From the NCBI GenBank assembly GCA_003221695.1, contig QHSX01000049.1, positions 1 to 64,000 on the forward strand: a stretch of 64,000 nt of DNA. Reading direction: 5' to 3'. The position numbers and the translations under genes were made by a program. Each line of letters opens with the position of its first letter. The stretch's first letter is position 1. The DNA comes from Candidatus Rokuibacteriota bacterium (GTDB lineage Bacteria; Methylomirabilota; Methylomirabilia; Rokubacteriales; CSP1-6). Positions 1-9,773 of the stretch are shown here, one piece after another. The notes under the pieces are model-generated. The model was not told the DNA's origin. It searched no databases and was given only the letters and a program-made list of their open reading frames with translations.

Positions 1-267
1 TCGCTCCCCATCGTCGTCTGGGGGGCCGGCCTGCTCGCCCATCTCATGAACCGTTTCGTCTGGGTCGTCTGGCTCGGCGGCGGCCTGCTCGGCTACGTGG
101 CCGGCGAGATGCTCATGGAGGACCCGCTCGTGAAGCGCGGGCTCGGCGAGGCCGAGGGTGCCCTCCACTATCCGGTGCCACTCGCCATCGGCCTCGTCGT
201 CACCGCGTGCGGCTGGTGGTTCGCGCGTGAGCACCGCCACCGGGTCAAGGTGCCGGAGCACCTGTGA
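1..267 (+). CDS. TerC/YjbE-family integral membrane protein, C-terminal part
   Basis: The frame is open from base 1, so only the last 88 residues are present. They hold two or three hydrophobic segments. The first two flank a short Met-Asn-Arg-Phe loop and are followed by a Gly-rich helix ending GYVAGEMLMEDP, a pattern I recognise from TerC-family membrane proteins (metal efflux or homeostasis, YjbE type). A last membrane segment near residues 57-74 is followed by a basic tail. The stop lies 57 bases before the chosen start of the FadR-type regulator. The substrate cannot be read from the sequence; assignment to the family is fairly firm, function is not. Confidence 0.7.
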   Translation, partial: SLPIVVWGAGLLAHLMNRFVWVVWLGGGLLGYVAGEMLMEDPLVKRGLGEAEGALHYPVPLAIGLVVTACGWWFAREHRHRVKVPEHL

Positions 268-323
268 GGCACCCGGGACCATCGAAGCCGGCGCGGCCGG
301 ACGAGCCGTCGGGAGAGCGGGCG

Positions 324-1046
324 ATGGAGGTCGCCCCGATCAAGTCGACGCGGATCTACGAGGAGATCGTCCGCCAGGTCAAGCAGATGATCGCCGAGGG
401 CCGGCTCAAGAGCGGCGACCGGCTCCCGCCCGAGCGCGATCTTGCCGAGAAGTTCGTCGTGAGTCGCTCCTCGGTTCGTGAGGCCCTGCGGGCGCTGGAG
501 AGCCTCGGCCTGGTCGAGATCCGGCCGGGCGAGGGCACGTTCGTTCGCGAGGTCTCCGTCGAGTCGCTGATCGAGCCGCTCGCGCTCATGATGGTCTCGC
601 AGCGCGGGGCGCTCGCCGAGCTCTTCGAGGCGCGGCGCCTCCTCGAGCCCGGCATCGCGGCCCTCGCCGCGAGCCGCGCGACCCTCGAGGAGGTCTCCGA
701 GATGGAGCGGATCCTCGAAGAGCAGTCCAAAGAGATCGCCGAGGGCCGGACGGGCCTCGTCCAGGACGCCGCCTTTCACGCCGCGATCGGCGTCGCCGCC
801 CACAACGGCGCGATCACGCGGATCGCGCACGCGGTCATGGACCTCCTGACCCAGAGCCGCGAGGAGTCGCTCAACACGCCGGGCCGGCGGCAACGCTCCC
901 ACCAGGACCACCGCCGCATCCTGATAGCGATCCGCGAGCGCAACGAGCAGGGCGCGCGCGAGGCGATGCTCGATCACCTCGACGCGGTCGAGGGCCTCGT
1001 GCTGGGGCGAGAGGCCGGCCGCCGCGGGAACGCGAAGTCGTCTTGA
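324..1046 (+). CDS. FadR/GntR-family transcriptional regulator (FCD domain)
   Basis: A 240-residue protein with an N-terminal GntR winged helix-turn-helix (about residues 8-75, including RLPPERDLAEKF and SRSSVREALRALESLGLVE). An all-helical FCD ligand-binding domain follows (about 90-230), with the usual His/Asp metal-site pattern (DAAFHAAIG, QDHRRI, MLDHLD). The ATG at 324 is preferred over an in-frame ATG at 264 because GGAG at 312-315 is well spaced and the extra 20 residues are low-complexity. FCD regulators usually sense small organic acids. The downstream pyruvate/PEP and keto-acid aldolase genes are plausible targets, by inference. Its stop codon lies inside the -35 box of the next promoter. 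Confidence 0.85.
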   Translation: MEVAPIKSTRIYEEIVRQVKQMIAEGRLKSGDRLPPERDLAEKFVVSRSSVREALRALESLGLVEIRPGEGTFVREVSVESLIEPLALMMVSQRGALAELFEARRLLEPGIAALAASRATLEEVSEMERILEEQSKEIAEGRTGLVQDAAFHAAIGVAAHNGAITRIAHAVMDLLTQSREESLNTPGRRQRSHQDHRRILIAIRERNEQGAREAMLDHLDAVEGLVLGREAGRRGNAKSS

Positions 1047-1071
1047 CCCGCGCGGGTCGGACGCCTATACT
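1043..1071 (+). promoter_or_regulatory. sigma70-type promoter of a possible small RNA
   Basis: TTGACC (1043-1048) and TATACT (1066-1071) are separated by exactly 17 bases, one of the best sigma70 matches in the window. Predicted start is near 1078. No coding frame of note follows before a strong terminator at 1215-1255. Confidence 0.65.
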
Positions 1072-1077
1072 TGCCGC

Positions 1078-1255
1078 ACTGTGATGTCGTTCACATCGCG
1101 GGTGCTGACGCTGGAGCTTCGCCTTCTGGCGCTGCCGGGCCTGCCCGGAGCATCCGCGCAGTAGCTCAACGTCGGATGCCGCGGGCAGGTTGGAGCCCGT
1201 GGCGCGAGTCGACTGCGAGGGCCACGGGTTGAACGACCCGTGGCCCTCGCTTTTT
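1078..1255 (+). ncRNA. possible ~178-nt small RNA, family not recognised
   Basis: The region between the FadR-type gene and ppdK has a strong promoter and ends in a textbook intrinsic terminator, defining a transcript of about 178 nt. It is rich in short helices: GATGT/ACATC near 1082-1096, CGCC/GGCG around 1120, CCGGGC/GCCCGG around 1134-1148, and GCATCCG/CGGATGC around 1150-1180. The length suits 6S RNA, but I cannot show the long closing stem and central bubble. SRP RNA and tmRNA signatures are absent. It could equally be an untranslated leader or attenuator for ppdK. The promoter-terminator pair is observed; the RNA is inferred. Confidence 0.4.
1215..1255 (+). terminator. intrinsic terminator
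   Basis: A perfect 14-bp inverted repeat (1215-1228 with 1237-1250, loop of 8) is followed by five T residues (1251-1255). It would end transcription from the promoter at 1043 before ppdK. Confidence 0.8.
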
Positions 1256-1301
1256 CGGGCGAGGCGTCCTGTGGGAGGGAAGCCAGGAAGCTTGAGAAAG
1301 A

Positions 1302-1328
1302 TTGACACGAATGCGACGTATCTAGTAA
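1302..1328 (+). promoter_or_regulatory. candidate promoter of ppdK
   Basis: A consensus TTGACA lies at 1302-1307 with a poor TAGTAA (1323-1328) after a 15-base spacer. It sits in a short AT-richer stretch 45-70 bases upstream of ppdK and downstream of the terminator, so ppdK needs a promoter here. GGAG at 1358-1361 is the likely ribosome binding site. Confidence 0.4.
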
Positions 1329-1371
1329 CCTTAAAAGACTTTTTCGCCGTTCAGGACGGAGACCTGAGGCC

Positions 1372-4074
1372 ATGACGAAATACGTCTACTCCTTCGGCGC
1401 GGGGAAGGCGGAAGGCTCCTCCCTGATGCGGAACCTCCTCGGCGGCAAGGGCTGCGAGCTCGCCGAGATGACCAACCTCGGGATCCCCGTGCCCCCGGGC
1501 TTCACGATCACCACGCAGGCGTGGTCTCGCTACAACAAGACCGGCCGTCAGTGGCCCGAGGGGCTCTGGGAGCAGGTGCTCGAGCACCTCGCGAAGCTCG
1601 AGGCCACGACGGGCGTGACGTTCGCCGACGCCCAGCGTCCGTTGCTCGTCTCCGTCCGCTCGGGCGCGCGGACGTCGATGCCGGGCATGATGGAAACGGT
1701 CCTCAACCTCGGCCTCAACGACACGACGGTGCTCGGGCTCGCCGCGTGGACCAAGAACGACCGCTTCGCGTGGGACTGCTACCGGCGGTTCATCGCGATG
1801 TTCGGAAGCGTCGTGCTCGGCATCAAGCGCGAGACCTTCGACGCCGAGCTCGACGCGGCGAAGCGGCGCCTCGGCGTGAAGAGCGATCCCGAGGTGTCCC
1901 CGGACGAGCTCCAGAAGCTCACCCAGACGTTCAAGGACATCGTGAGCGCGCGCACCGGCGCGCCGTTCCCGCAGGATCCGAGAGAGCAACTGCGCCTCGC
2001 GATCGACGCGGTGTTCGACTCCTGGTTCGCCAAGAAGGCCACCGAGTACCGGCGGATCCACGGGATCCCGGCCGACTGGGGCACCGCCGTGACGGTGATG
2101 GCGATGGTCTTCGGCAACCTCGGCGAGACCTCCGGGACCGGGGTCGGATTCACTCGGGACCCGCGGACCGGGGATCGCCACTTCTACGCCGAGTTTCTCG
2201 CCAACGCGCAGGGTGAGGACGTCGTGGCCGGCATCCGCACCCCCGAGCACATCGACGACCTCAAGCGCCGGATGCCCGCGATCTACGACGAGCTGCTCGG
2301 GATCGCCGACCGCCTCGAGCGTCACTACAAGGACATGCAGGACATCGAGTTCACCGTCCAGGAGGGCAAGCTCTATCTCTTGCAGACGCGCTCGGGCAAG
2401 CGCGCGGCGGCCGCCGCGGTGGGCGTCGCGGTGGACCTCGTGCGCGAGAGCGTGATCGACCAGCACACCGCGCTGCTCCGCGTGCCGCCGCGCGAGCTCA
2501 GCAAGATCTTCCTGCCCGTGCTGGACCCGAAGGACAAGGAGCAGGCGCTCGCGAAGGGACGCCTGCTCGCCCGGGGGCTGCCCGCCGCGCCCGGGGGGGC
2601 CGTCGGGCACGTGGTCTTCAACGCCGATCGGGCGGTGGAGGCGGCGCGGGACGGCCAGCACGTCATCCTGGTGCGGCCGGAGACGTCCCCCGAGGACGTG
2701 GCCGGCATGTACGCCTCCGAGGGCATCGTCACCGCCCGCGGCGGGCGCACCTCGCACGCGGCGGTCGTCGCCGTTGGGATGGGGAAGTGTTGCGTCGTGG
2801 GCGCAAGCGGCATCGCCGTGGACGAGGAGCGACGGGTCTTCGAGGCGGGCGGGCGCACGATCCGCGAGGGCGACCTGATCTCGATCGACGGCGACACCGG
2901 CGAGGTGATCGTGGACGCGGTGAAGCTGATCCCGCCGCAGCTCACCGACAAGGTCCGTGAATTCCTCGGCTGGGCGGACCGGGTCCGCACGCTGGGCGTG
3001 CGCGCGAACGCCGACACGCCCGAGGACGCCAGGAAGGCGCGCGAGTTCGGCGGTGAGGGCATCGGGCTCGTCCGCACCGAGCACATGTTCTTCGCTCCCG
3101 ACCGGATCCCGATCGTACGCGAGATGATCATGGCGGCCGACTCGGCGTCGCGCCACGCGGCTGTCAAGAAGCTGCTCCCGTTCCAGCGCGAGGATTTCAT
3201 CGGGATCTTCCGCGCGATGGACGGGCTGCCCGTCACGATCCGCCTCCTCGACCCGCCGCTCCACGAGTTCCTCACCACGCCAAAGGAATACAAGGAGATG
3301 CTCGAGGAGCGCGCCCGTCTCGACGCGCTCGGCGTGAACCCCGAACGCCAGCGCGCCCTCGACGAGAAGATCGCGAAGATCGAGGCGCTGCGCGAGGCCA
3401 ACCCGATGCTGGGGCACCGCGGCTGCCGGCTCGGGATCACCTATCCCGAGATCTACGGGATGCAGGTGCGGGCGATCATGGAGGCGGCGTGCACGGCGGC
3501 GGCCGCGGGCGTGACGGTCGAGCCCGAGATCATGATCCCGCTGACCGGCACCGTCGGCGAGATGCAGCTCACCTACGCGCAGACGAAGAAGGTCGCCGAC
3601 GGCATCATCGCGGAGATGGGGGTCCCGGTGAAGTATCTCATCGGGACCATGATCGAGGTGCCGCGGGCGGCGCTGCTCGCCGACAAGATCGCGAAGACCG
3701 CCGAGTTCTTCTCCTTCGGCACCAACGACCTCACGCAGATGACGTTCGGGTACAGCCGCGACGATGTCGCGACGTTCCTCCCGGACTATCTTCAAAAAGG
3801 GCTCCTGCCTTTCGACCCCTTCTCGGTTCTCGATCAGGAGGGCGTCGGGGAGCTCATCAAGATCGGCATCGAGCGGGGCCGCCGCACGCGGCCCGACCTC
3901 AAGATCGGCATCTGTGGCGAGCACGGCGGCGAGCCTTCGTCGGTCGAGTTCTGCCACAAGGTCGGCATGACGTACGTGTCGTGCTCTCCGTTCATGATCC
4001 CTATCGCGCGGCTCAGCGCCGCGCAGGCCCGCATCAAGGCGCGTCAGGCGTCGGAAGGGACCCCCAATGCCTAG
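1372..4074 (+). CDS. ppdK: pyruvate, phosphate dikinase
   Basis: A 900-residue cytoplasmic enzyme interconverting pyruvate + ATP + phosphate and PEP + AMP + PPi. All three domains are present at the family's usual length. They are the N-terminal ATP-grasp domain (starting YVYSFG, with the Gly-Gly-Lys-Gly loop), the swivelling phosphohistidine domain with GGRTSHAAV (catalytic His about residue 462), and the C-terminal PEP/pyruvate barrel with GICGEHGG (catalytic Cys about residue 848). The stop overlaps the next gene by 8 bases, so the two are co-translated. With the pyruvate-releasing aldolase downstream it suggests conversion of pyruvate into PEP for gluconeogenesis. Confidence 0.97.
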   Translation: MTKYVYSFGAGKAEGSSLMRNLLGGKGCELAEMTNLGIPVPPGFTITTQAWSRYNKTGRQWPEGLWEQVLEHLAKLEATTGVTFADAQRPLLVSVRSGARTSMPGMMETVLNLGLNDTTVLGLAAWTKNDRFAWDCYRRFIAMFGSVVLGIKRETFDAELDAAKRRLGVKSDPEVSPDELQKLTQTFKDIVSARTGAPFPQDPREQLRLAIDAVFDSWFAKKATEYRRIHGIPADWGTAVTVMAMVFGNLGETSGTGVGFTRDPRTGDRHFYAEFLANAQGEDVVAGIRTPEHIDDLKRRMPAIYDELLGIADRLERHYKDMQDIEFTVQEGKLYLLQTRSGKRAAAAAVGVAVDLVRESVIDQHTALLRVPPRELSKIFLPVLDPKDKEQALAKGRLLARGLPAAPGGAVGHVVFNADRAVEAARDGQHVILVRPETSPEDVAGMYASEGIVTARGGRTSHAAVVAVGMGKCCVVGASGIAVDEERRVFEAGGRTIREGDLISIDGDTGEVIVDAVKLIPPQLTDKVREFLGWADRVRTLGVRANADTPEDARKAREFGGEGIGLVRTEHMFFAPDRIPIVREMIMAADSASRHAAVKKLLPFQREDFIGIFRAMDGLPVTIRLLDPPLHEFLTTPKEYKEMLEERARLDALGVNPERQRALDEKIAKIEALREANPMLGHRGCRLGITYPEIYGMQVRAIMEAACTAAAAGVTVEPEIMIPLTGTVGEMQLTYAQTKKVADGIIAEMGVPVKYLIGTMIEVPRAALLADKIAKTAEFFSFGTNDLTQMTFGYSRDDVATFLPDYLQKGLLPFDPFSVLDQEGVGELIKIGIERGRRTRPDLKIGICGEHGGEPSSVEFCHKVGMTYVSCSPFMIPIARLSAAQARIKARQASEGTPNA

Positions 4075-4954
4075 CTTCGACGGAGTCTTCATCCCGGTCA
4101 CGACCCCCTTCCGTGGCGACGACGTGGCGCCGGAGCGGCTCCAGGCCAACCTCCAGAAGTGGAACGCGACCGCGCTGGCGGGCTATGTCGTGCTCGGCTC
4201 GACGGGGGAGTTCCCTATGCTCAGCGAGGCCGAGCGCGACCGGATCCTCGTGGCCGCACGCGAGGCGATTCCAAAGGCGAAGGCGTTCATCGCGGGGACC
4301 GGCACGAACTCCACGCTCCACACGATCCGACAGACGAGGCGGGCCGCCGAGGTCGGCGCGGACGCGGCGATCGTGATCACACCGCACTACTTCACGAAGG
4401 GATTCTCGCAGGGCGCGGCGCAGGTCCGCCACTACCTGGCCGTGGCGGACGCGTCGCCGATCCCGATCATGATCTACAACTTTCCGCTCAACACCGGGAT
4501 CAACCTCGAGGCCGAGACCGTCGCGAAGATCGCTCAGCACCCGAACGTGTGCGGGATCAAGGACTCGTCGGGAAACATTCCGCAGGCCGCCCAGATCATC
4601 GACCAGACGCCGAAGACCTTCCACGTCCTGGTCGGCGCGGCGTCGGCGTTGCTCCCGTCGCTTGCGATCGGTTCGTCGGGCGGCATCCTGGCGCTGGGCC
4701 TCATCTGCGCGCGCGAGTTCTGCGACGTGTACGCGCTCGCGAAGGCCGGGCGGTGGGACGAGGCGCGGGAGATCGCCGCGCGCATGATGCTCGCGGACCG
4801 CGGCGTCCCGGGCCGCTACGGGATCGGCGGCCTCAAGGCGGCGCTCGAGCTCCAGGGGTTCTACGGCGGTCCGTGTCGGATGCCGCTCGGGACGCCGGAC
4901 GGCGACGCGATCGAGGACATCAAGGAAGTCCTGGCCACGGCCGGGCTCCTGTAG
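4067..4954 (+). CDS. DHDPS-family aldolase, most like 4-hydroxy-2-oxoglutarate aldolase
   Basis: A 295-residue class I aldolase of the DapA/NAL superfamily. The catalytic Tyr (YNFP, Tyr137) and Schiff-base Lys (GIKDSSG, Lys165) are present. The substrate-loop GSTGEFP and the C-terminal FYGGPCRMPL resemble HOGA-type enzymes, which split 4-hydroxy-2-oxoglutarate into pyruvate and glyoxylate, more than DapA. It overlaps ppdK by 8 bases, which supports a pyruvate-producing role. Substrate by similarity only; KDG aldolase-like or DapA activity remains possible. Confidence 0.8.
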   Translation: MPSFDGVFIPVTTPFRGDDVAPERLQANLQKWNATALAGYVVLGSTGEFPMLSEAERDRILVAAREAIPKAKAFIAGTGTNSTLHTIRQTRRAAEVGADAAIVITPHYFTKGFSQGAAQVRHYLAVADASPIPIMIYNFPLNTGINLEAETVAKIAQHPNVCGIKDSSGNIPQAAQIIDQTPKTFHVLVGAASALLPSLAIGSSGGILALGLICAREFCDVYALAKAGRWDEAREIAARMMLADRGVPGRYGIGGLKAALELQGFYGGPCRMPLGTPDGDAIEDIKEVLATAGLL

Positions 4955-4966
4955 GAGGACGTGCCG

Positions 4967-6721
<1,755 letters not shown>

Positions 6722-7297
6722 ATGCAGAATGGGAGCGGGCCCCGGAAGCACACGATCGCCGTCCTCGTCGAGAACAAGTTCGGCGTCCTCTCGCGCGTCG
6801 CCGGCCTCTTCTCGGCCCGCGGCTACAACATCGAGAGCCTCTCGGTCGGCGAGACACTCGATCCGTCCGTCTCCCGCATGACGCTCGTCGTGACCGGCGA
6901 CGAGTTCGTGATCGAGCAGGTGACGAAACAGCTCCACAAGCTCATCGATGTCATCAAGGTGTCGGACCTCACCGACGACGACCACGTGGAGCGCGAGCTG
7001 ATGCTGATCCGGGTCAACGCCGAGCCGCAGCACCGGGAGGAAATTCTGAGGACGGCCGACATCTTCCGCGCGAAGGTGGTCGACGTCACGCCCGTCTCGT
7101 TCACGCTCGAGGCGACCGGCGACGAGGCGAAGCTCGAGGCGCTCGTCGAGCTGCTCCGTCCGATGGGGGTCCAGGAACTGGTGCGGACCGGTAAGGTGGC
7201 GATCGCCCGCGGTCCGAAGACGCGGGTGCGAAAGGCCGAGGCGCCGAAGAAGGCTCGCGTCTCGGACGACCCGAAGGTGGTCGGGTTCGCGGACTAA
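6722..7297 (+). CDS. ilvN: acetolactate synthase, small (regulatory) subunit
   Basis: A 191-residue regulatory subunit with an N-terminal ACT domain (about residues 10-85, starting [17 protein letters not shown] and containing [10 protein letters not shown]) that binds the feedback inhibitor valine. An ALS small-subunit C-terminal domain follows (about 95-170). The last 25 residues are a Lys/Arg-rich tail beyond the usual end of the family. The start codon directly abuts the ilvB stop, as expected for subunits made in fixed ratio. Confidence 0.95.
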   Translation: MQNGSGPRKHTIAVLVENKFGVLSRVAGLFSARGYNIESLSVGETLDPSVSRMTLVVTGDEFVIEQVTKQLHKLIDVIKVSDLTDDDHVERELMLIRVNAEPQHREEILRTADIFRAKVVDVTPVSFTLEATGDEAKLEALVELLRPMGVQELVRTGKVAIARGPKTRVRKAEAPKKARVSDDPKVVGFAD

Positions 7298-7330
7298 CGC
7301 AACGGGCGACGAGGGAAAGGAACGTCAGGG

Positions 7331-8338
7331 ATGCCGGCGAAAATCTACTACGACGCGGACGCCGACCTCGGCCTGCTCAAGGGCCGGAAGATCGCGATCA
7401 TCGGCTACGGCAGCCAGGGGCACGCCCACGCGCTGAATCTCAAGGACTCCGGTCAGGACGTCGTGGTCGGGCTCTACAAGGGCTCGAAGAGCTGGGCGAA
7501 GGCCGAGAAGGACGGGCTGCGCGTGGCGTCCGTCAACGAGGCCGCCCAGCAGGCGAGCGTGATCATGATCCTGCTGCCCGACCAGAGCCAGCGTCAGGTG
7601 TTCGAGAGCGAGATCAAGGGCGGGCTCGGCCGGGGCAAGATGCTCATGTTCGCCCATGGCTTCAACATCCACTTCAACCAGGTGGTGCCGCCGCCGGACG
7701 TGGACGTGACGATGATCGCGCCCAAGGCGCCCGGCCACGTGATGCGCGACCTCTTCACCCAGGGGCCCGGCGTCCCCGCGCTGCTCGCCGTCTTCCAGGA
7801 CGTCTCCGGCCGGGCCAGGGACACGGCGCTCGCCTACGGCAAGGGCGTGGGATGTACCCGGGCGGGAGTGATCGAAACCACGTTCAAAGAAGAGACCGAA
7901 ACAGATCTCTTCGGTGAGCAGACGACTCTCTGTGGCGGGATCTCGCACCTCATCAAGGCGGCGTTCGAAACGCTCGTGGAGGCCGGATACCAGCCGGAGG
8001 TCGCGTACTTCGAGTGCATGCACGAGATGAAGCTGATCGTCGACCTCTTCTACCAGGGCGGTCTCGCGTACATGCGCTACTCGGTCTCCGACACCGCGGA
8101 GTACGGCGACTACACCCGCGGGCCGCGTATCGTGAGCGCGGAGACCAAGGCCGAGATGAAGAAGATCCTCGCCGAGATCCAGTCCGGTCAGTTCGCCCGC
8201 GAGTGGGTGCTGGAGAATCAGGCCAACCGGGCGGGGTTCCTCGCGATGCGCCGGCGCGACGCCGAGCATCCGATCGAAGACGTCGGGAAGCGGCTGCGTG
8301 CCATGATGTCGTGGATCGCGCCGCCGCGGATGGGCTGA
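7331..8338 (+). CDS. ilvC: ketol-acid reductoisomerase (NADP+)
   Basis: A 335-residue class I (short) KARI converting acetolactate to 2,3-dihydroxyisovalerate. The N-terminal Rossmann fold has [17 protein letters not shown] (about residues 19-35). The knotted helical domain carries the acidic Mg ligands in ETDLFGEQ and the [11 protein letters not shown] segment. GGAAAGGAA upstream of the ATG serves as ribosome binding site. It sits in the usual place after ilvBN. Confidence 0.97.
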   Translation: MPAKIYYDADADLGLLKGRKIAIIGYGSQGHAHALNLKDSGQDVVVGLYKGSKSWAKAEKDGLRVASVNEAAQQASVIMILLPDQSQRQVFESEIKGGLGRGKMLMFAHGFNIHFNQVVPPPDVDVTMIAPKAPGHVMRDLFTQGPGVPALLAVFQDVSGRARDTALAYGKGVGCTRAGVIETTFKEETETDLFGEQTTLCGGISHLIKAAFETLVEAGYQPEVAYFECMHEMKLIVDLFYQGGLAYMRYSVSDTAEYGDYTRGPRIVSAETKAEMKKILAEIQSGQFAREWVLENQANRAGFLAMRRRDAEHPIEDVGKRLRAMMSWIAPPRMG

Positions 8339-8341
8339 CGC

Positions 8342-8968
8342 GTGAAGGTCTCCGTTGCGCGCGAGGGCTGGCCGTTCATCACGGTCCCCGCGTTCCTCGC
8401 CGTGGGGCTCCTGCTCGGTGGTCGCCGCGCCCTCGCGCTCCCGTTTGCCGCGGCGGCGCTCGCGTCCCTCGGCTTCTTTCGGGATCCCGACCGGGACGTG
8501 CCGTCGGTGCCGGGCGGCGTGCTGTCGCCGGCGGACGGACGCGTCCTCTCGGTGGAGACGATCGAGGACCGGTTCGTGGGCCCGGCCCTCCGGGTCGGGA
8601 TCTTCCTCTCCCCGCTCGACGTCCACGTCAATCGCTCGCCCATTGCGGGGCTCGTGGTCGGGACCGTGTACTCGCGGGGCCGCTTTCTCGCGGCCTACCG
8701 CTCCGAGGCCGAGGGCGCGAACGAGCGTTGTGCCCTCCACCTGCAGGGTGAGACGGCGCGCGTCACGGTCGTCCAGATCGCGGGCGTGCTCGCCCGGCGG
8801 ATCGTCTGCCGAGTCGGCCCGGGCGACAAGCTCGCGGCGGGCGAGCGGTTCGGCATGATCCGCTTCGGCTCCCGCACCGACTGCGTGATGCCGCGGGGGA
8901 CCGACGTACGCGTGCGCGTCGGCGACCGTGTGACGGGCGGCGTCACCGTCCTCGGGCTCCTGACATGA
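8342..8968 (+). CDS. psd: phosphatidylserine decarboxylase proenzyme (short, archaetidylserine-type)
   Basis: A 208-residue membrane-associated enzyme producing phosphatidylethanolamine. Two N-terminal hydrophobic segments are followed by FFRDP and the LSPADGRV motif, then LDVHVNRSP. The self-cleavage site is FGSRTD (Gly176-Ser177), where Ser becomes the pyruvoyl cofactor; this is the short PSD-A type. It starts at GTG 8342, three bases after the ilvC stop, and its end overlaps pssA by 4 bases, which makes and feeds phosphatidylserine to it. Confidence 0.93.
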   Translation: MKVSVAREGWPFITVPAFLAVGLLLGGRRALALPFAAAALASLGFFRDPDRDVPSVPGGVLSPADGRVLSVETIEDRFVGPALRVGIFLSPLDVHVNRSPIAGLVVGTVYSRGRFLAAYRSEAEGANERCALHLQGETARVTVVQIAGVLARRIVCRVGPGDKLAAGERFGMIRFGSRTDCVMPRGTDVRVRVGDRVTGGVTVLGLLT

Positions 8969-9759
8969 TCCGACGGCACGGCAAGGGCCTGAGGCGGCGC
9001 CGCTGGCACGAGCTGCGGGAGCGGCGGCGGAGAGGGATCTTCCTGCTCCCGAGTCTCCTCACGACCGGGAACCTCTTCTGTGGATTTTTCGCGCTCATCC
9101 TCACGGTCGAGAACCGGTACACCGAGGCCGCGCTCGCGATCTTCGTCGCGATGATCATGGACATCCTGGACGGGCGCGTTGCCCGTCTGATGAAGGCGAC
9201 CAGCCAGTTCGGCCTCGAGTTCGACTCCCTCGCCGACGTCGTGTCGTTCTGCGTGGCGCCGGCCTTTCTCGTCTACTCGTTCGCGCTCTCCGTCCTCGGG
9301 CGCCCGGCGTGGTTCGGTGCGTTCCTGTTCGTGATCTGCGGGGCCCTCCGGCTCGCCCGCTTCAACGTCCACACGGGGACGGGGGACCGTCGATTCTTCG
9401 TCGGGCTTCCGACGCCCGCCGCGGCGGGGCTCGTGGTATCCGCGGTGATCCTGCTCAAGGGGGTCGAGCTCGTCCCCTGGCTTCTCTTGACGATCGCGGT
9501 CGGAACGTACGTGGCGGCGCTCTTGATGGTCTCGACGTTCCGCTACTGGAGCTTCAAGGAGTTCGACTTCGCCCGGCGGCGTCCGCTCTGGACGCTGCTC
9601 GTCATGGTGCTGAGCGTGATGATCGTGGCCACGCGCCACGAGGTCTTCCTCTTCCTCATCTTCGCGGGGTACGCGGCGTCGGGCCCGATCAGGCGGTTCA
9701 TCGTCGGGCGGACGCCTGCGGTGCTCCCCGCGGACCAAGCCGTCAGGGACCATCCGTGA
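8965..9759 (+). CDS. pssA: CDP-diacylglycerol-serine O-phosphatidyltransferase
   Basis: A 264-residue integral membrane CDP-alcohol phosphatidyltransferase making phosphatidylserine. The family signature D-x2-DG-x2-AR-x8-G-x3-D-x3-D runs from MDILDGRVARLM to EFDSLAD. About seven hydrophobic segments follow a basic N-terminus. The start overlaps psd by ATGA, so the two consecutive phosphatidylethanolamine-synthesis steps are coupled. The last 15 residues are polar and poorly conserved in feel. Confidence 0.93.
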   Translation: MIRRHGKGLRRRRWHELRERRRRGIFLLPSLLTTGNLFCGFFALILTVENRYTEAALAIFVAMIMDILDGRVARLMKATSQFGLEFDSLADVVSFCVAPAFLVYSFALSVLGRPAWFGAFLFVICGALRLARFNVHTGTGDRRFFVGLPTPAAAGLVVSAVILLKGVELVPWLLLTIAVGTYVAALLMVSTFRYWSFKEFDFARRRPLWTLLVMVLSVMIVATRHEVFLFLIFAGYAASGPIRRFIVGRTPAVLPADQAVRDHP

Positions 9760-9773
9760 GTCAGGGGGGTCAC

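Noticed and set aside
1078-1255. 6S RNA, SRP RNA or a known riboswitch
   Set aside because: Only size and borders fit 6S; the SRP tetraloop region and common riboswitch cores I know were not found, so the family is left open.
1351-4149. Very long minus-strand open frame opposite ppdK
   Set aside because: It is antisense to a gene with full catalytic motifs; its product is rich in Arg, Asp, His and Leu, as produced by the complementary frame of GC-rich codons. The same applies to long minus-strand frames opposite ilvB (4034-7033), leuA/leuB (9543-12410) and actB (33532-36843).
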